Shown here: piece by piece, positions 10,870 through 21,527 of the stretch
Layout: the number at the start of each line of letters is the position of its first letter
How positions within the stretch are numbered: the first letter of the stretch is position 1
Origin: Anthostomella pinea
Taxonomy: Eukaryota; Ascomycota; Sordariomycetes; Xylariales; Xylariaceae
Assembly: GCA_963556695.1 (NCBI GenBank)
Contig: CAUWAG010000007.1
Location: 4,464,001 to 4,528,000, forward strand
DNA length: 64,000 nucleotides
Reading direction: 5' to 3'
Translations under genes and position numbers: made by a program
The notes under the pieces: generated by a model
What the model saw: only the letters and a program-made list of their open reading frames with translations
Databases searched by the model: none
What the model was told of the DNA's origin: nothing

Positions 10870-11995
10870 TTCAATAGTGTGTGTACCAACAACCTGCCCT
10901 TTTCACTGCGGCGATTCGGTTGTTGGGAGATTCAACGAGAACGTGTACATCCTCAGGATTGGTCTCTGACCACGCCCTTTTGATTAACTGTCTGGCATAT
11001 GCCTCGTGGGCAATATTAACCTTCAAATCAGCGAAACCAGGCTCGATTCTCTATATCTGCTTCTTTAAAAGTGCCCAAATATGCTCAATCGGGTTCAAAT
11101 CAGGGCTGTGAGCAGGCCAGTCGATCGTCCAGATGCCGTGCTCCTCTAGCCACTCTGGAATGCCTCCAAATCGATAGATGCGAGCGTTATCTTGCATAAA
11201 AAGATCCCCAGCCTCGTAGAACAGAAGGAGCCCTTCCTCAAGGACGTCTTGATATGAAGCTGAAGATACTCCTCCGCGAGGAGCATCCTCATCAGGCTTA
11301 CAGAAGATGATTTTGTCTAGGCCACCTTCTCCGCCGCGTAACCAGACCAAGGCCCAACATATAATGGAGATACGGGGTCTCCCATGACTCTGAGGGTTCA
11401 CGAGATCCTGCCTATAACATTCAGAAGAGAGGCGGATGACCCAATCGCCCGGATTATCGGGTGAATTCTGGACCATGACTTCATCTGAGAAGAGCGTTCG
11501 CATCAGCTCCTCCAGAGCCTCCGGGGAGTCGTATTTATTACAAAAAGCAAGCCTCTCTCGTGCGTCATCTTCCGTAAGCTCGATCCGCTTCACCGCCTTC
11601 TACTTGCAAAGCCCGTAAACACGAAGAACGTGCTTGATAGTGGTATAGGAGTTGAGGACCTTGCTTTCCTTTTTGAGCTCTTTGTAGGTGAGTTTGAGGT
11701 ACTTTTATGCCATTTTAATTAGCTGAGTTTCTTCGTGCTTGTTTAGAGTCCTTGTGGCTCCCTCTCGAGGTCGAGAGACCGTGGTGTTATGTTCTCTAGT
11801 AGTATTGATAATGTCGGTCACGGTTTGAGGCCGATCCAGATGGAACACGTTCGTGACATCGTCGCGCCTTGCGCCTGCCGCCCTGGCAGCCACAATAGCT
11901 GCACGAGCTTCGGAAGTAAATTCCTGGTTTGGCCCGCGATTTGTGGTCAGAATTGTACCAATCTTTGTAAATCCATCGTTTTGGTATTAAGTAAA
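10870..11995 (-). pseudogene. Tc1/mariner-type transposase relic
   Basis: One minus-strand frame runs from about 11990 to 11051. It carries an N-terminal helix-turn-helix (SEARAAIVAARAAGARRDDV) and a DDE_3 catalytic domain. The blocks LFSDEVMVQ, FMQDNARIY and PDLNPIEHIWALLKK supply the Asp, Asp and Glu. Two in-frame stops interrupt it: a TAA at about 11700-11702 and a TAG near 11598-11600, at positions where Gln and Trp codons would fit, both explicable by RIP-type transitions. No indel was needed to keep the frame. A start codon is not obvious. The element borders and terminal repeats were not identified. Confidence 0.8.
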
Positions 11996-12723
11996 TAAAA
12001 GGTGAAAAAGGAAGGGGGTCGCGAGCGCGTAGACGCGTTTTGAAACTAGCGTGGTGGATGCTCGGAGACTTTTGGAGGGTCAGTGTAGCGACTTCAATTT
12101 TGTCAATAATCTCCCAGTCCCAGAACAGCGGCATGACTTTCCAACTGCTCAGCACAACACTCCAAGGTCCAGCATTCATCAGCCGAAGTAACAGTAGAGG
12201 GATCGTTGCGGTGTCATCACTACATGAAAGCCCAATATCATCTGTCAATACTCAACAGCCTGTGCTTGGAGAAGCACTTGACCACAAACGCGCTGCTGAC
12301 AACTGATGAGGCCGTTAAAATGTCTGGCAAATCCAAGTGGATGTCTCCGGGGCTCCCGGCAGATGGAAAATGACCCTGAATTTGATCATCTCAAAGCGGA
12401 AGTGACGGACTGACCACGGACGTGGCAATAGTGGTTCGTTCCGCGCTGTTGATCGAGCTTTCCTCTCATCAATGAGCCTGTGGAAGCTTCGCCGTTTGCC
12501 AAGATCGCGTTGTCGAGGCAGGTGGGCAAACTTCTTTCACCATCGTCGCCTGCCTCTCCTTTGTTCACGCGTGAAGGCCCCTTCCTCCTGCGACGTCCGC
12601 CTAGGTTCCTGCCGTTAGCCTGGGTGTCCCTCGGACCAAGAATAAGTCACGTTTCCAAGTGACGGCGAGAGCCTGCTCCTCATCATCGCCACCTACCTAT
12701 TGCGCGACTCCCGCAGCATCATT
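11996..12723. other. Intergenic, no gene seen
   Basis: Short open frames occur on both strands, without domains or convincing splice sites. The right part is the 5' flank of the membrane-protein gene starting at 12724. Confidence 0.4.
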
Positions 12724-13736
12724 ATGCCCTGGGCCACGAACCCTCTCTTCAAGCCAGAAGATTTTCCAGAGCCCAAACCAAAAGACGGGGCCGATGTCGA
12801 GTCTGGCAACGATGATCCACGGCAACAGGTTCTCGATAGCGTCCCGACCCGGTTCAAGGTGCCAAGCAGCAAGTTCACCGGTCACCAGATCTTCTATATG
12901 TATGTACATTTTCGAGTCTTTTATTTCCCCATATGGCCATGCCCTGAGCGGGAACTTCCTCTTATAGCCTGTGTCAAGAGCCTTTGCTCCCGAGACACGC
13001 ATTACGACTTCATTTTTTCTCGGCAAAATTCCTAAATGAAGCAACTACTGACTCAAATTTGCGAGAAGCTTTATCCTCGACGGCATAGGCGCTGCTCTAG
13101 TTTCCGGCGGCATCAACTTCGCTATCGCCTACGGTACATGATGATTCCCCTACCCGAACTTCCTCTTGTCGCCGTCCCGTTGTGCTCACGTGCCTCTTAG
13201 CCATGTACGCAACCGACGGAGTCACTGGCCCCATCCGACTATGGAAATTCCCAAACACACTCGCCGGCGACGCAGCACTCACCACCTTCATCCAGCTTCT
13301 CATCACATGGCACGTTGAACTCATGCTCGTCAACCGCGACTTGAAGAAAGGTGGCGTGCAGCCCATCGGCTTCATCCCCGAGCCAAAGTGGTCCCTGGTT
13401 CGGTGGTACCTGTTCCTGGACCGCAAGGAGCAGACGCGCAAGGTTAGGAGCTGGCGGCACTGGCTGGCTTTCCTGCGGTCTCAGGTCGTCCGGGCGCTGT
13501 TGCTGGCCGTGGTGTTCTTCCCCATCGTCTGGGGTCCCAGCGTCGGGTTTCTGAGGCTTGTTGGTCAGAGGCAGGGCGACGACTGGTATTATAAGAAAGA
13601 GTGGGTGCCGCAGATTTTCAAGCTGATTCAGGGAGCTGCGCTGGGACTGTTGACCACACCACTCATAGTCATGTTCTGGCTCACCAGGTGCGGTTGGGCA
13701 TTGCGGAACCACGAGGAGCGCTATGGTGAACGGTGA
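12724..13736 (+). CDS. DUF2456-like integral membrane protein
   Basis: This three-exon gene has exons at 12724-12899, about 13066-13133 and 13201-13736. The first intron is about 166 nt (GTATGT donor, CTGAC near its end) and the second 67 nt. The first acceptor is uncertain by 3 nt (13066 or 13069), both in frame. The product is about 259 aa. The short acidic N-terminus is followed by a hydrophobic helix in exon 2 (FILDGIGAALVSGGI) and further membrane helices in exon 3 near FIQLLITWHVELM, VRALLLAVVFFPIVW and FKLIQGAALGLLTTPLI. The MYATDGVTGPIRLWKFP stretch fits a fungal family of unknown function that I recall as DUF2456. No catalytic motif is seen and the role is unknown. Confidence 0.7.
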
Positions 13737-13892
13737 CAATCGACTGTCGAGCTCGCGGTGAAGGACATTGCTGCGACTGAGATAAATTCGTCACAAGTAG
13801 CCTAATAATGAGTAATCCCATTCCTCCATGACCTCAGTCGACATCAACTACAGCGCACGTTAATAAGATTCCAGATGACCAGTAAAGAATTA

Positions 13893-14036
13893 AAATACTG
13901 GATAAGCATACAGGAATAAGCAGTTCTGGTTTGATATGCCACTCCTAATGCTTATTTCATGGTGTTTGTTCCGATTCGATAAATATACCGTTGTTTGCTG
14001 GACGGGTGGTGTACGGGGACTTACGAGGGCTCAGTG
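13893..14036. mobile_element. MITE family B, truncated copy
   Basis: The right part matches the copies at 25302-25514 and 40996-41194: a GGAATAAGCAG word, a TGCTTATTTC word and the right terminus ACTTACGAGGGCTCAGTG followed by TA. It has several substitutions in the terminus (ACGGGG for ACGGAG, TTACG for TTATG), so it is older. The left inverted repeat is missing. It lies between the 3' ends of two convergent genes. Confidence 0.65.
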
Positions 14037-14047
14037 TACCTACACAC

Positions 14048-15718
14048 CTACCCATATCTCACGTTGCCTGCACCCTCCCTGAACCAATCATCCGATGCCA
14101 GGGCCTCCTCCGTCGACGCGTAGCTGATGATGGTACTCTTGGTGGTCGTGTAAGCATGATACGCATCTATACCGTTCTCGCTCCCAACACCGCTTGAGGA
14201 CTTCGCGCCGCCCCACGGACTGCTCGGGTCGTTGCGATGATGTGTGTTCACCCACGTTATACCCGCCTCGATCTGCTCGGAGACACGGAACGCCTGCGCC
14301 AGGTTCTGGGTCCATATTCCCGCCCCAAGCCCAAACTCGCTGTCGTTCGCCAGCGCGATGGCCTGCTCTTCGGTGTCGAAACCGACCACGACTATGACCG
14401 GTCCAAAGGCCTCTTCTCGCCAGATGCGCGTCTTCTGGATGCTATCACCGTCGCTAAAGACCAAGACTGTTGGCTCAAAGAAGTAGCCCTTAGAAAAATC
14501 GATCCCATCAAGCGGACTTGTGCCCTTCATCCTCTTCCCACCAGCCACCGCCTGGGCACGTCCACTGGCCAAAGCCTCATCGACCAGCGTCTCGACATTC
14601 CCCAGCTGCCTCGCCGAGATCAGCGGCCCCATCATTGAGTCCGGGTTATTCGGCGCGCCCATGCGTCTGGCAATGGACTCCGTCTTTGCCTTCAGCTTGT
14701 CCAGTACTTCGGGCAAGATCTTGCTGTCCACGATAATCCGCGTGCTCGCGATGCACGTCTGTCCGCTTGCGACGAAACTGCCAAACGCGATACCGTTGAC
14801 CGCCAACTGTACGTCCGCGCCGGCAAACACGACCAGCGGCGCCTTACCACCAAGCTCCGCCGTGTATTTCGCCAGGTTGCCTCCCACAATCGCCCCGATC
14901 GCCCGTCCGGCGACCGTACCACCCGTGACATCCACCTTCCTCACAAGCGGGTGTTCCACCAAAGCCCTGCCCGTCGACGCGCCGTACCCGGGCAGCACAC
15001 TACAGACTCCATCCGGCACCCCGGCCTCCTTGAGCAGCGCGCCCAGCCTCAGCGTCGTCAGCGGCGTCAGCTCGCTCGGCTTGACGACGACCGAGTTTCC
15101 GGCCGCCAGCGCGGGCGCCAGCTTCTTGACCGCGATCAGCAGCGGGTGGTTGAACGGCGTGATCTGCACGACCACGCCGAGCGGCGCGCGGTCGACAAAG
15201 TTGTGCAGCTTGCCCGTCGTCGGCAGCACGGGCCGCTCCTCGACGCGCAGGACCGACGCGTAGTACCGGAACCACTTCGTCAGGGACGGTACCTGGGCCT
15301 GCATCTCGCGCACGGCGCGGCCTGTTTGCGTTACTTCGAGCGCGATGAGCGAGGGGAGTGCTGCGGTGAGCAGGCTGGCGCAGGCGTCGAGGACGTCGGC
15401 GCGGACGTGCCGGGGCGCGCGGGACCAGATGCCTGATTTGTAGGCTTTGTGCGCGAGGGCGATGGTCGTCCCGACGTCTTCGGTCGAGGCGGCGTGGCAG
15501 CTTGATCGTGTTAGACATTGATATCTGAGTTTGTGCACCCCTCAGCTAGGAGTGTGTCTGCTTACTGCGCGAAGATCTCCCCCGTCGCAGGGTCTTCTAT
15601 GGGTATACTGTGATCTCTGTCAGCGACGTGTCTTGTATGGTTCCAGGGGAAATTCTCACAGCTCTGCCTTGCCGGCTTGCTCCTTGCCGCCCACCCACAT
15701 AAGATATGGCTCTGCCAT
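14048..15718 (-). CDS. Aldehyde dehydrogenase (NAD(P)+-dependent)
   Basis: This three-exon minus-strand gene has exons at 15718-15660, 15607-15566 and 15500-14048, with introns of 52 and 65 nt. The product is 517 aa, the usual ALDH superfamily length. It would oxidise an aldehyde to the acid. The cofactor-binding and catalytic landmarks are in order: ITPFNHP, VVKPSELTP, the general base Glu in ELGGKAP and the nucleophile Cys in GQTCIAS. EAFGPVIVV follows near the C-terminus. The substrate cannot be told; the sequence resembles the betaine/aromatic-aldehyde type more than the mitochondrial type. The first exon encodes only 19 residues, so its start depends on the splice model. The frame is intact. 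Confidence 0.9.
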
Positions 15719-16277
15719 TTTCGTTGAGTAGGCTGTGCTTGATGTGAAGCCGGAGTCAGTATGAATGCAAGCGAGTCGAGGAATACTTCCAAGTAAGCTT
15801 ATGCGAGATGAGTAAGTAACAGATATAGTCTTGATCACGATGCAGGCCGGGCAACGGTCGAGGTTTAAGAGGTGGTACTTGCAGGTGGTTCTACTAAGCA
15901 ACATCTCCGCAGCACACCTCCGGATCGGCCAGATTCTCATCGGAGTTGACCGGGAATCCCAAGGGTCCAAGCGGATATCCGCCTTCTTCACCTCCCAGCT
16001 TTCTAACATCCCGAATGATCATTGATTACCATATACACGGCCGGATCGTGTGGAGAAATAGTGGGTTTCTCTCTCAATCTCATCTTAACCCGATGGTAGC
16101 TCGACGCCGCGGGCAATGCAGCAGTTGACGCTGGTGGTAACGCCTATGGTACGGTATCCGATCGTGAGATCACAATGCCCTGGGTCCTGTCAAGGCACAA
16201 TTTTCGGAAACGCAATCTGTTTGAAGCATGACGTTCATTACTACCACTGGACTTTATCCAGTCCCTCTACCAGCACC
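15719..16277. other. Intergenic between two minus-strand genes
   Basis: This is the 5' flank of the ALDH gene and the 3' flank of the RBR gene. A minus-strand frame extends upstream from the ALDH start (to 16009) but shows no conserved feature. Confidence 0.4.
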
Positions 16278-18857
16278 CTATGCAGCAACAGGCCCCGCCC
16301 CTAGCCGCGTCAACCCCCTCTCCAGATCCCTCCCCAGCACTTGCGTTGGCGGTACCGCGTCCTCGCCCCTGAAATAGCATCCCACGCGATGCCCCTCGAG
16401 CCTGAATCTCCCATACACCACAATGTCGTCCCAGTTCGCCAGGCACTCCCAGCAGAACTCGTGCTTGCACTCGCTGCACGTCATATGAAAGCAGCCCGAG
16501 CCCTTCTGCACCGGCACGCCGCAGTCCGCGCCCGGGCAGCCCTTCGTATTCTGGGATATCCATTTTTGTGTGTGCATGTATCGCGGGTCGCCGTGCGCGC
16601 GGAGGGACTCGTACTCAGCGCAGGTCAGCGAGTGATGCCATGGCGTCTGGCAGGTGTAGCACATGCTAAAGGTGCACTCGGTGCACAAGATATGGTTAGG
16701 GTCGTGGGATGACACTGATTGCGTACTGGTCGTCGATGGGTCGTCGTAGAGGCTGCCGAACGTGCAGCCCTCGCGCAGACACCACCGGAAGTTGGAGAGG
16801 AGCGAAATGGTGTTGAGAACAGCGTAGCGATCGTACTTCGCAAACGTCTCGGGGCTGGCGAGGTTGCGTATTTCGGCGTGCGTGAACTTGTGGCTGCAGT
16901 CTGGCGTCGGGCAGGCGATGTTGTCAACAGCGTTTCGGCTTTGTGACTCGATCTGCGTGCTGATGTGCGTCGCGAGGCAATTGCGGCAGATATGGAACTC
17001 ATGTTGGCAGTCCGGAAGGATTTCCGCCGTGGGAAAGAACAGGATTCGCCATGTCCATTCGCCCGTGAATCCTTTGATTGCCCTATTCCAGAGCTGAGGA
17101 TAACCACTGGTAAACTCGTCATGTGTCTCTGCGCAAACTATGCAGTCGCGTGGTACTCTCGGACGGAGTAGGTGAGTGAAGATGGGTATCTGCAGCGTGG
17201 CTTGGCCGTCTGCAGTATCGATTGGCAGCAACTCAACCCTGGGCGGCATAGTGTTGGTATCCGTGTTTGTAGAGACGTTTTCTAGCAAAGGCCGCATCGA
17301 CGTGTGCTTGACAAGGCGGTCATGCAAGGCTATAGCAAGACGGGCCTCTCTCTTCCCCGGCCAGGACGGTAGAGCCTGCAGGGCCGAGCGGAGCTGGTTG
17401 GCACGCTCGAACTGCTGTGTATATGCGACAGCATTAGGAACACCTAATTCCTCGAGAGTGTCGAGGATATCGAGATTATATTGTAACGGGAGACTGTACG
17501 TGCAGCACGGCACCGGACACTTCAACCACGGAGAGTCGACGTGAGCCAGGTCGTACCACCAGTGATGGCGTATTCCCTCCACCACAGCTGCTGACAGGCA
17601 AGTGTTGCAGACAAATTTGCGACAGCAGTCAGTCGTGCTCCAAATGGGATTGAAGTCTTCCAGCTTTACAGGCACACCCGGACTCAGGGCGACGATCTCG
17701 GACAGATAGGATCCCCCTTTCGGACTGTTGGCGTCCTTGTGCTTGAACTTGGGGAGGTGGCAGACGGCACAAATAACGATAGGTAGCGGCAGGTTCTTCG
17801 CCGCTATGTCGTCCATTACCTGCGTGAAATGTGTAGCTTGAGCGGCCGACAAAGGAGTATCGAGTGTGATGGTGCCCGTGTCGGTAGTACTTGAGGTCCG
17901 GCTGTGACGCTTGAACGTTCGTTTCAGGACCAGATCACGCAAAGTGACATCTTGGATCACGCTGGAAAGTACCAGTGGCCTCTTCGGTTTGCCATTTCTG
18001 GCAGAACGTTGAACCGAGCCCTGGCCTCCGGGTCTGGCTTCATCTTGGGAATTGGGCGGCGAACTTTGTTTGGACAGTGCATCCCTCAATTCGCGTACTT
18101 CAGCTAGCAGCCGCTGGTTCTCCTGCAGCAAGACGCCCGTCTCGGCAACCTCATGTTGCTGCTGTTCCTCAGCGCTTGTGTAGCTTCCAGTGAACTCGCT
18201 GGTATCATTCAGGTCAAGGGCGAGGGATTTCCCGCTGATCAGAGCTGAATGGCCTAGGTTCGGGTCGTTTTCGATCGCGTTCGGTGGGTCGATAACGCAG
18301 TATGGGTTTGGGACTATGAGTGAACCATCCACTAGGTTGTCGCCAAGTCGTACGGGTGTTCCAGTGCAGCCTATACGATCATGATGGCCCTGAGGCGAGA
18401 CTGTCGCTGGCTGGTCTCGGGATATACTGAAGCTCCGTCTGTCTGCTTCGCCGGACACAATATCGATGTGAGTGAAGTCCTCGAGCGTATATATTGTGCT
18501 CGATAACCTAGGTGACGGGATGACATTGGAGCCTTGCTCTGCATCTGGACTGCCGTCATCGAAGGTGGTGGTGGCCTGTACGGACTGCTCGAGCGTGGCT
18601 GCACCATCTGTGTGGACTGGATGAGGAGACTCCGTTATAGGCTCGGCAACTTCAACGATGCGCGAAATCAACTCAGGTTCGTCCAGCAAACTCTCCGACT
18701 CCCCACGGGGTATAGTACTACTATGGAACGGGTTACCCAAGCTCCTCGGTCGGAGGCGTCGAAGCAGTCGAGAAGTCCTGGTGTCTCGCGGTATACATAT
18801 GCCAGAGCGTTTCGGGCTGTGTAAAGGAGTAATCGTCGTCGACTTTCTGACAGTCAT
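16278..18857 (-). CDS. RBR-type (RING-IBR-RING) E3 ubiquitin ligase
   Basis: This 859-aa protein is encoded in a single exon. Its role would be transfer of ubiquitin through a RING/HECT hybrid mechanism. The N-terminal 330 residues are low-complexity with a coiled-coil-like Glu/Leu stretch near 225-255. A first cysteine cluster near 355-450 (CAVCHLPKF, CCRKFVCNTC, LKCPVPCC) looks like an extra RING-like fold. RING1 follows near 573 (CIVCAETHDEF, CQHEFHICRNC, CPTPDC), then an IBR (CLREGCTF, CTECTFSMCYTC). RING2 lies near 775-810, with the predicted catalytic Cys being the first Cys of GCFHMTC, followed by CKHEFCWEC. The complete HMxC and CWxC pattern suggests an active enzyme. The N-terminal extra RING is notable but the substrate is unknown. 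Confidence 0.9.
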   Translation of the reverse strand: MTVRKSTTITPLHSPKRSGICIPRDTRTSRLLRRLRPRSLGNPFHSSTIPRGESESLLDEPELISRIVEVAEPITESPHPVHTDGAATLEQSVQATTTFDDGSPDAEQGSNVIPSPRLSSTIYTLEDFTHIDIVSGEADRRSFSISRDQPATVSPQGHHDRIGCTGTPVRLGDNLVDGSLIVPNPYCVIDPPNAIENDPNLGHSALISGKSLALDLNDTSEFTGSYTSAEEQQQHEVAETGVLLQENQRLLAEVRELRDALSKQSSPPNSQDEARPGGQGSVQRSARNGKPKRPLVLSSVIQDVTLRDLVLKRTFKRHSRTSSTTDTGTITLDTPLSAAQATHFTQVMDDIAAKNLPLPIVICAVCHLPKFKHKDANSPKGGSYLSEIVALSPGVPVKLEDFNPIWSTTDCCRKFVCNTCLSAAVVEGIRHHWWYDLAHVDSPWLKCPVPCCTYSLPLQYNLDILDTLEELGVPNAVAYTQQFERANQLRSALQALPSWPGKREARLAIALHDRLVKHTSMRPLLENVSTNTDTNTMPPRVELLPIDTADGQATLQIPIFTHLLRPRVPRDCIVCAETHDEFTSGYPQLWNRAIKGFTGEWTWRILFFPTAEILPDCQHEFHICRNCLATHISTQIESQSRNAVDNIACPTPDCSHKFTHAEIRNLASPETFAKYDRYAVLNTISLLSNFRWCLREGCTFGSLYDDPSTTSTQSVSSHDPNHILCTECTFSMCYTCQTPWHHSLTCAEYESLRAHGDPRYMHTQKWISQNTKGCPGADCGVPVQKGSGCFHMTCSECKHEFCWECLANWDDIVVYGRFRLEGHRVGCYFRGEDAVPPTQVLGRDLERGLTRLGAGPVAA

Positions 18858-19705
18858 CGCACAGTTGGGAGACGATACCTCTCCCGGCAGGCAATCAGAG
18901 GTATTTGTTCAGGCCGTCGACACAATGAACTGCAGTTGAATGAGCGTCTATTCGGAGTCTATGGCGATCAATCGCGGCCGGGACCAATGCGATGTCCAGT
19001 CGATTATACAATGTATTCTGTCAACCGCTTGGTGGTGAACTGGGTGAGCTGAAGTATATCGCGGTGGATTCTCCCGGAGGACTCGACATGCGTGTGTTGG
19101 AGTAGTCATGACCTGGCCAAGCGCCACACATGTCAGCGGACAACCTCTTCATATTGCCACCGTCCATTCGAGCCAAGACACCCACTGCTATGTCGTTTGC
19201 TAATCTTGGTGTGTGCGCGTGTTCCACCTACAACGGTAACGAATCAGGCTGTGGTGTTGAGCAACCTGAAACCCTGAGATTCCAGTCAGCCAGCACGTTC
19301 ACTCGTATGGATGGCCCTGAGATTCCATAGCGCTGATAGATCCCACGACCAAGTCCTCTCCTCGATCGTTGGGGAATCTGGGGTATCACAAGAGTGGAGA
19401 GCCTGGTATACAGCCACTCGGAGTCGCAGATGTGCCTGCAAAGGTTGCTTAGGCCTGTACAAGCTTCATGAACTGAGGAGAAGCGGGCAAGCCCCCGCCC
19501 GTCTAGCTTGCTCAACTTCGATCATCTGGTCGAGTGTCTGCAAGGACTGAGTCATAGGCGATAGGCGGTGAGACATGTCGCTTATACCGCCGAAACTCGG
19601 TAATTCTAAGTATGGCGGAGCATTCCAGGTATATACACCTGAAGCCGCCCTGCCCAAGGGTGACTGTTCCATGGCGAGACACATGCCGAAAATAGATACA
19701 TTAGA
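18858..19705. other. Intergenic, no gene supported
   Basis: Short minus-strand frames (19684-19466 and 19515-19228) were inspected and show no domain. It serves as the 5' flank of the RBR gene and the 3' flank of the pectinesterase. Confidence 0.45.
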
Positions 19706-20772
19706 TCACAAATAACTAGCGTCATAATAACCGGCGCTCGCATAGCCGTCGCCGAGGACATCAGCGATAGCATAGGCCGAGTCTAGAATGGTGGCAAAGT
19801 CGACCCTAGGGCCAGCTGCGCCAACGCCCGAGTTGTTGTACTCGCCAAACAAGACGTTATCCGTCCTCTCGTCGCCGGTGTTCCATATGTGCCACCCGTC
19901 CTCGTTGATGACCGCAGACATGGCGGTGTTTTGAAAGACAACCTTGGCATGATCACCCCAGGGTCGGCCCAGGTAGTACGCGCCCTCAGGTACCGTGTTG
20001 CCGTCGGCAGCAGCAATGTCGCAGTTGTTGAGAACGTAGATAGATGTACCGTCTGCCGTATCTTCACCGTTGGCTGCAGAGGAAGACAGGTTAGTCGGGA
20101 GCACCACCAGTTCCTCGGAGGTGGCGACAAACCTGTGATGTATCCCAAAGATCTTGCGAGCACGCGCAGGTCACACTGTTCGAACCAAGCGGCAGCCTCT
20201 TGGCCAAAAATGTAATCGGTTGCACCCTGAATCATACAGCCCGCGTAGTATTGGTTACCGACATTGCTCAGGAGCGTGTCCTGGAATCCGGTGAAGGCGC
20301 ACCCGTAGTAGCCGCTGTCGGCGTAGGCGCTCAGAGCTATAGCCTGACTCCCTTCCCCATACCCGTTATTCACGTTGATATTGTACATCTTGAAGTTGGT
20401 CGCCTTGATACGGAGGGTGCCGGTCAGGTCGTTGGAGAGGCCGTCAGCCTGGCTGAGGTTATAGGATATGGTGGCTTGGTTGTCGGCATAGCTCGTCGTG
20501 TCGTCGGTGTAGCCGTAGAAGGTCAGCTGAGCACTGCGTGCGCTCACAAGAACCTGTTCGCTGTAGGTACCGGGGTTGACGAATACGCATTGAGCATCCG
20601 AGGACGTCGTCGAGAGCGAATCGACAGCTGACTGGATGGTGCTATAGTCACCACCGCTCTGGGCTACGTTCAGACAGCCGTCCGGGGCCGACGTACGGCC
20701 CTCGGCCAGGACCGAAGCCACAAAGGCAAGACCGACTAGGAGGGAGTTCATGGCGAAAGACAGGACTGGCAC
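19706..20772 (-). CDS. Secreted pectin methylesterase (CE8)
   Basis: Two exons (20772-20133 and 20073-19706) are joined by a 59-nt intron. The product is 328-335 aa, depending on whether Met1 or Met8 (20751) is used. Met8 gives a clean signal peptide of about 16 residues (NSLLVGLAFVASVLA). The enzyme removes methyl esters from homogalacturonan in plant cell walls. Family landmarks are present in order: a GFQDTLL segment, ATDYIFG with the catalytic Asp, and YLGRPWG with the substrate-binding Arg and Trp. The C-terminal Tyr/Ala-rich tail is normal for fungal CE8. The frame is clean, so it should be functional. It points to pectin-degrading ability. Confidence 0.92.
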
Positions 20773-21527
20773 GGGATCGTGGTGTCACGGCGGGCTGTGG
20801 TGCCGTCTCGTCTCTTCTTATATATCTCCAGTACGCCGGGTCCAGAGGCCATCCTAAAACCGCTAGAAAAGCTCGTCATGGCGCTATACTGGCGGCAGGC
20901 GAACTAGGGGAGTTTGTTGGTGGAAATACAGATTGCCACACGGAGACGGCTTTGAACTTGAAGGAGTCGAGGTCCGAGATGAATTATGGGAGGTTGCATC
21001 GGCTATGGAGTCTTGGTGCCGTCACTGCCGTGGGACTGGGAGTCCCCCGGAGCTTGGCGACGGGCTGATCTTGTTGGCGGAGAAATTGAAAGAGTCGAGA
21101 TTCGTCGGAGATTGGGATCGAGGCGACTGCGGGGAAGGGAGTTGGGAGATACTCTCGTTGGGGGCGTGAGGTCATGAGAATTAAAGTGAGGGTGTCGGTG
21201 GTGAGGATTCGCTCCGCCGTCGCAGCAGACTCCCATTAAGTGATAGGACTTATTAAGTACATATACTTTGTATCTCGTTAGATATTGATACAAGCACATA
21301 TCTCACCCATATCAGCGATGTCATATCTAATGTTTTCCTTCTGAAGAAAAAACAACAAGAACGTAACGTGTTTATAATCATCTTATTAGGCTTGGTACAT
21401 TAAGTGATTTCCCGAATATTATCATGATTAAATACTCCCGAGATACTGGTTCTCCTTATTCACGGCGCTTCTATCCCTCTGCTCCTCCTTCTAACCGACG
21501 ACGAGCCTCTCTCATTCCTTTCCGGCT
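20773..21527. other. Intergenic, no gene seen
   Basis: A TATATATCTCC word near 20819 lies about 50-70 bp upstream of the pectinesterase start on the opposite strand and may be its TATA region. The rest shows only short frames. Confidence 0.4.

Noticed and set aside
14520..15263. A 247-codon plus-strand ORF
   Set aside because: It lies antisense inside the aldehyde dehydrogenase, which has clear catalytic motifs. It is a shadow of GC-rich codon use.
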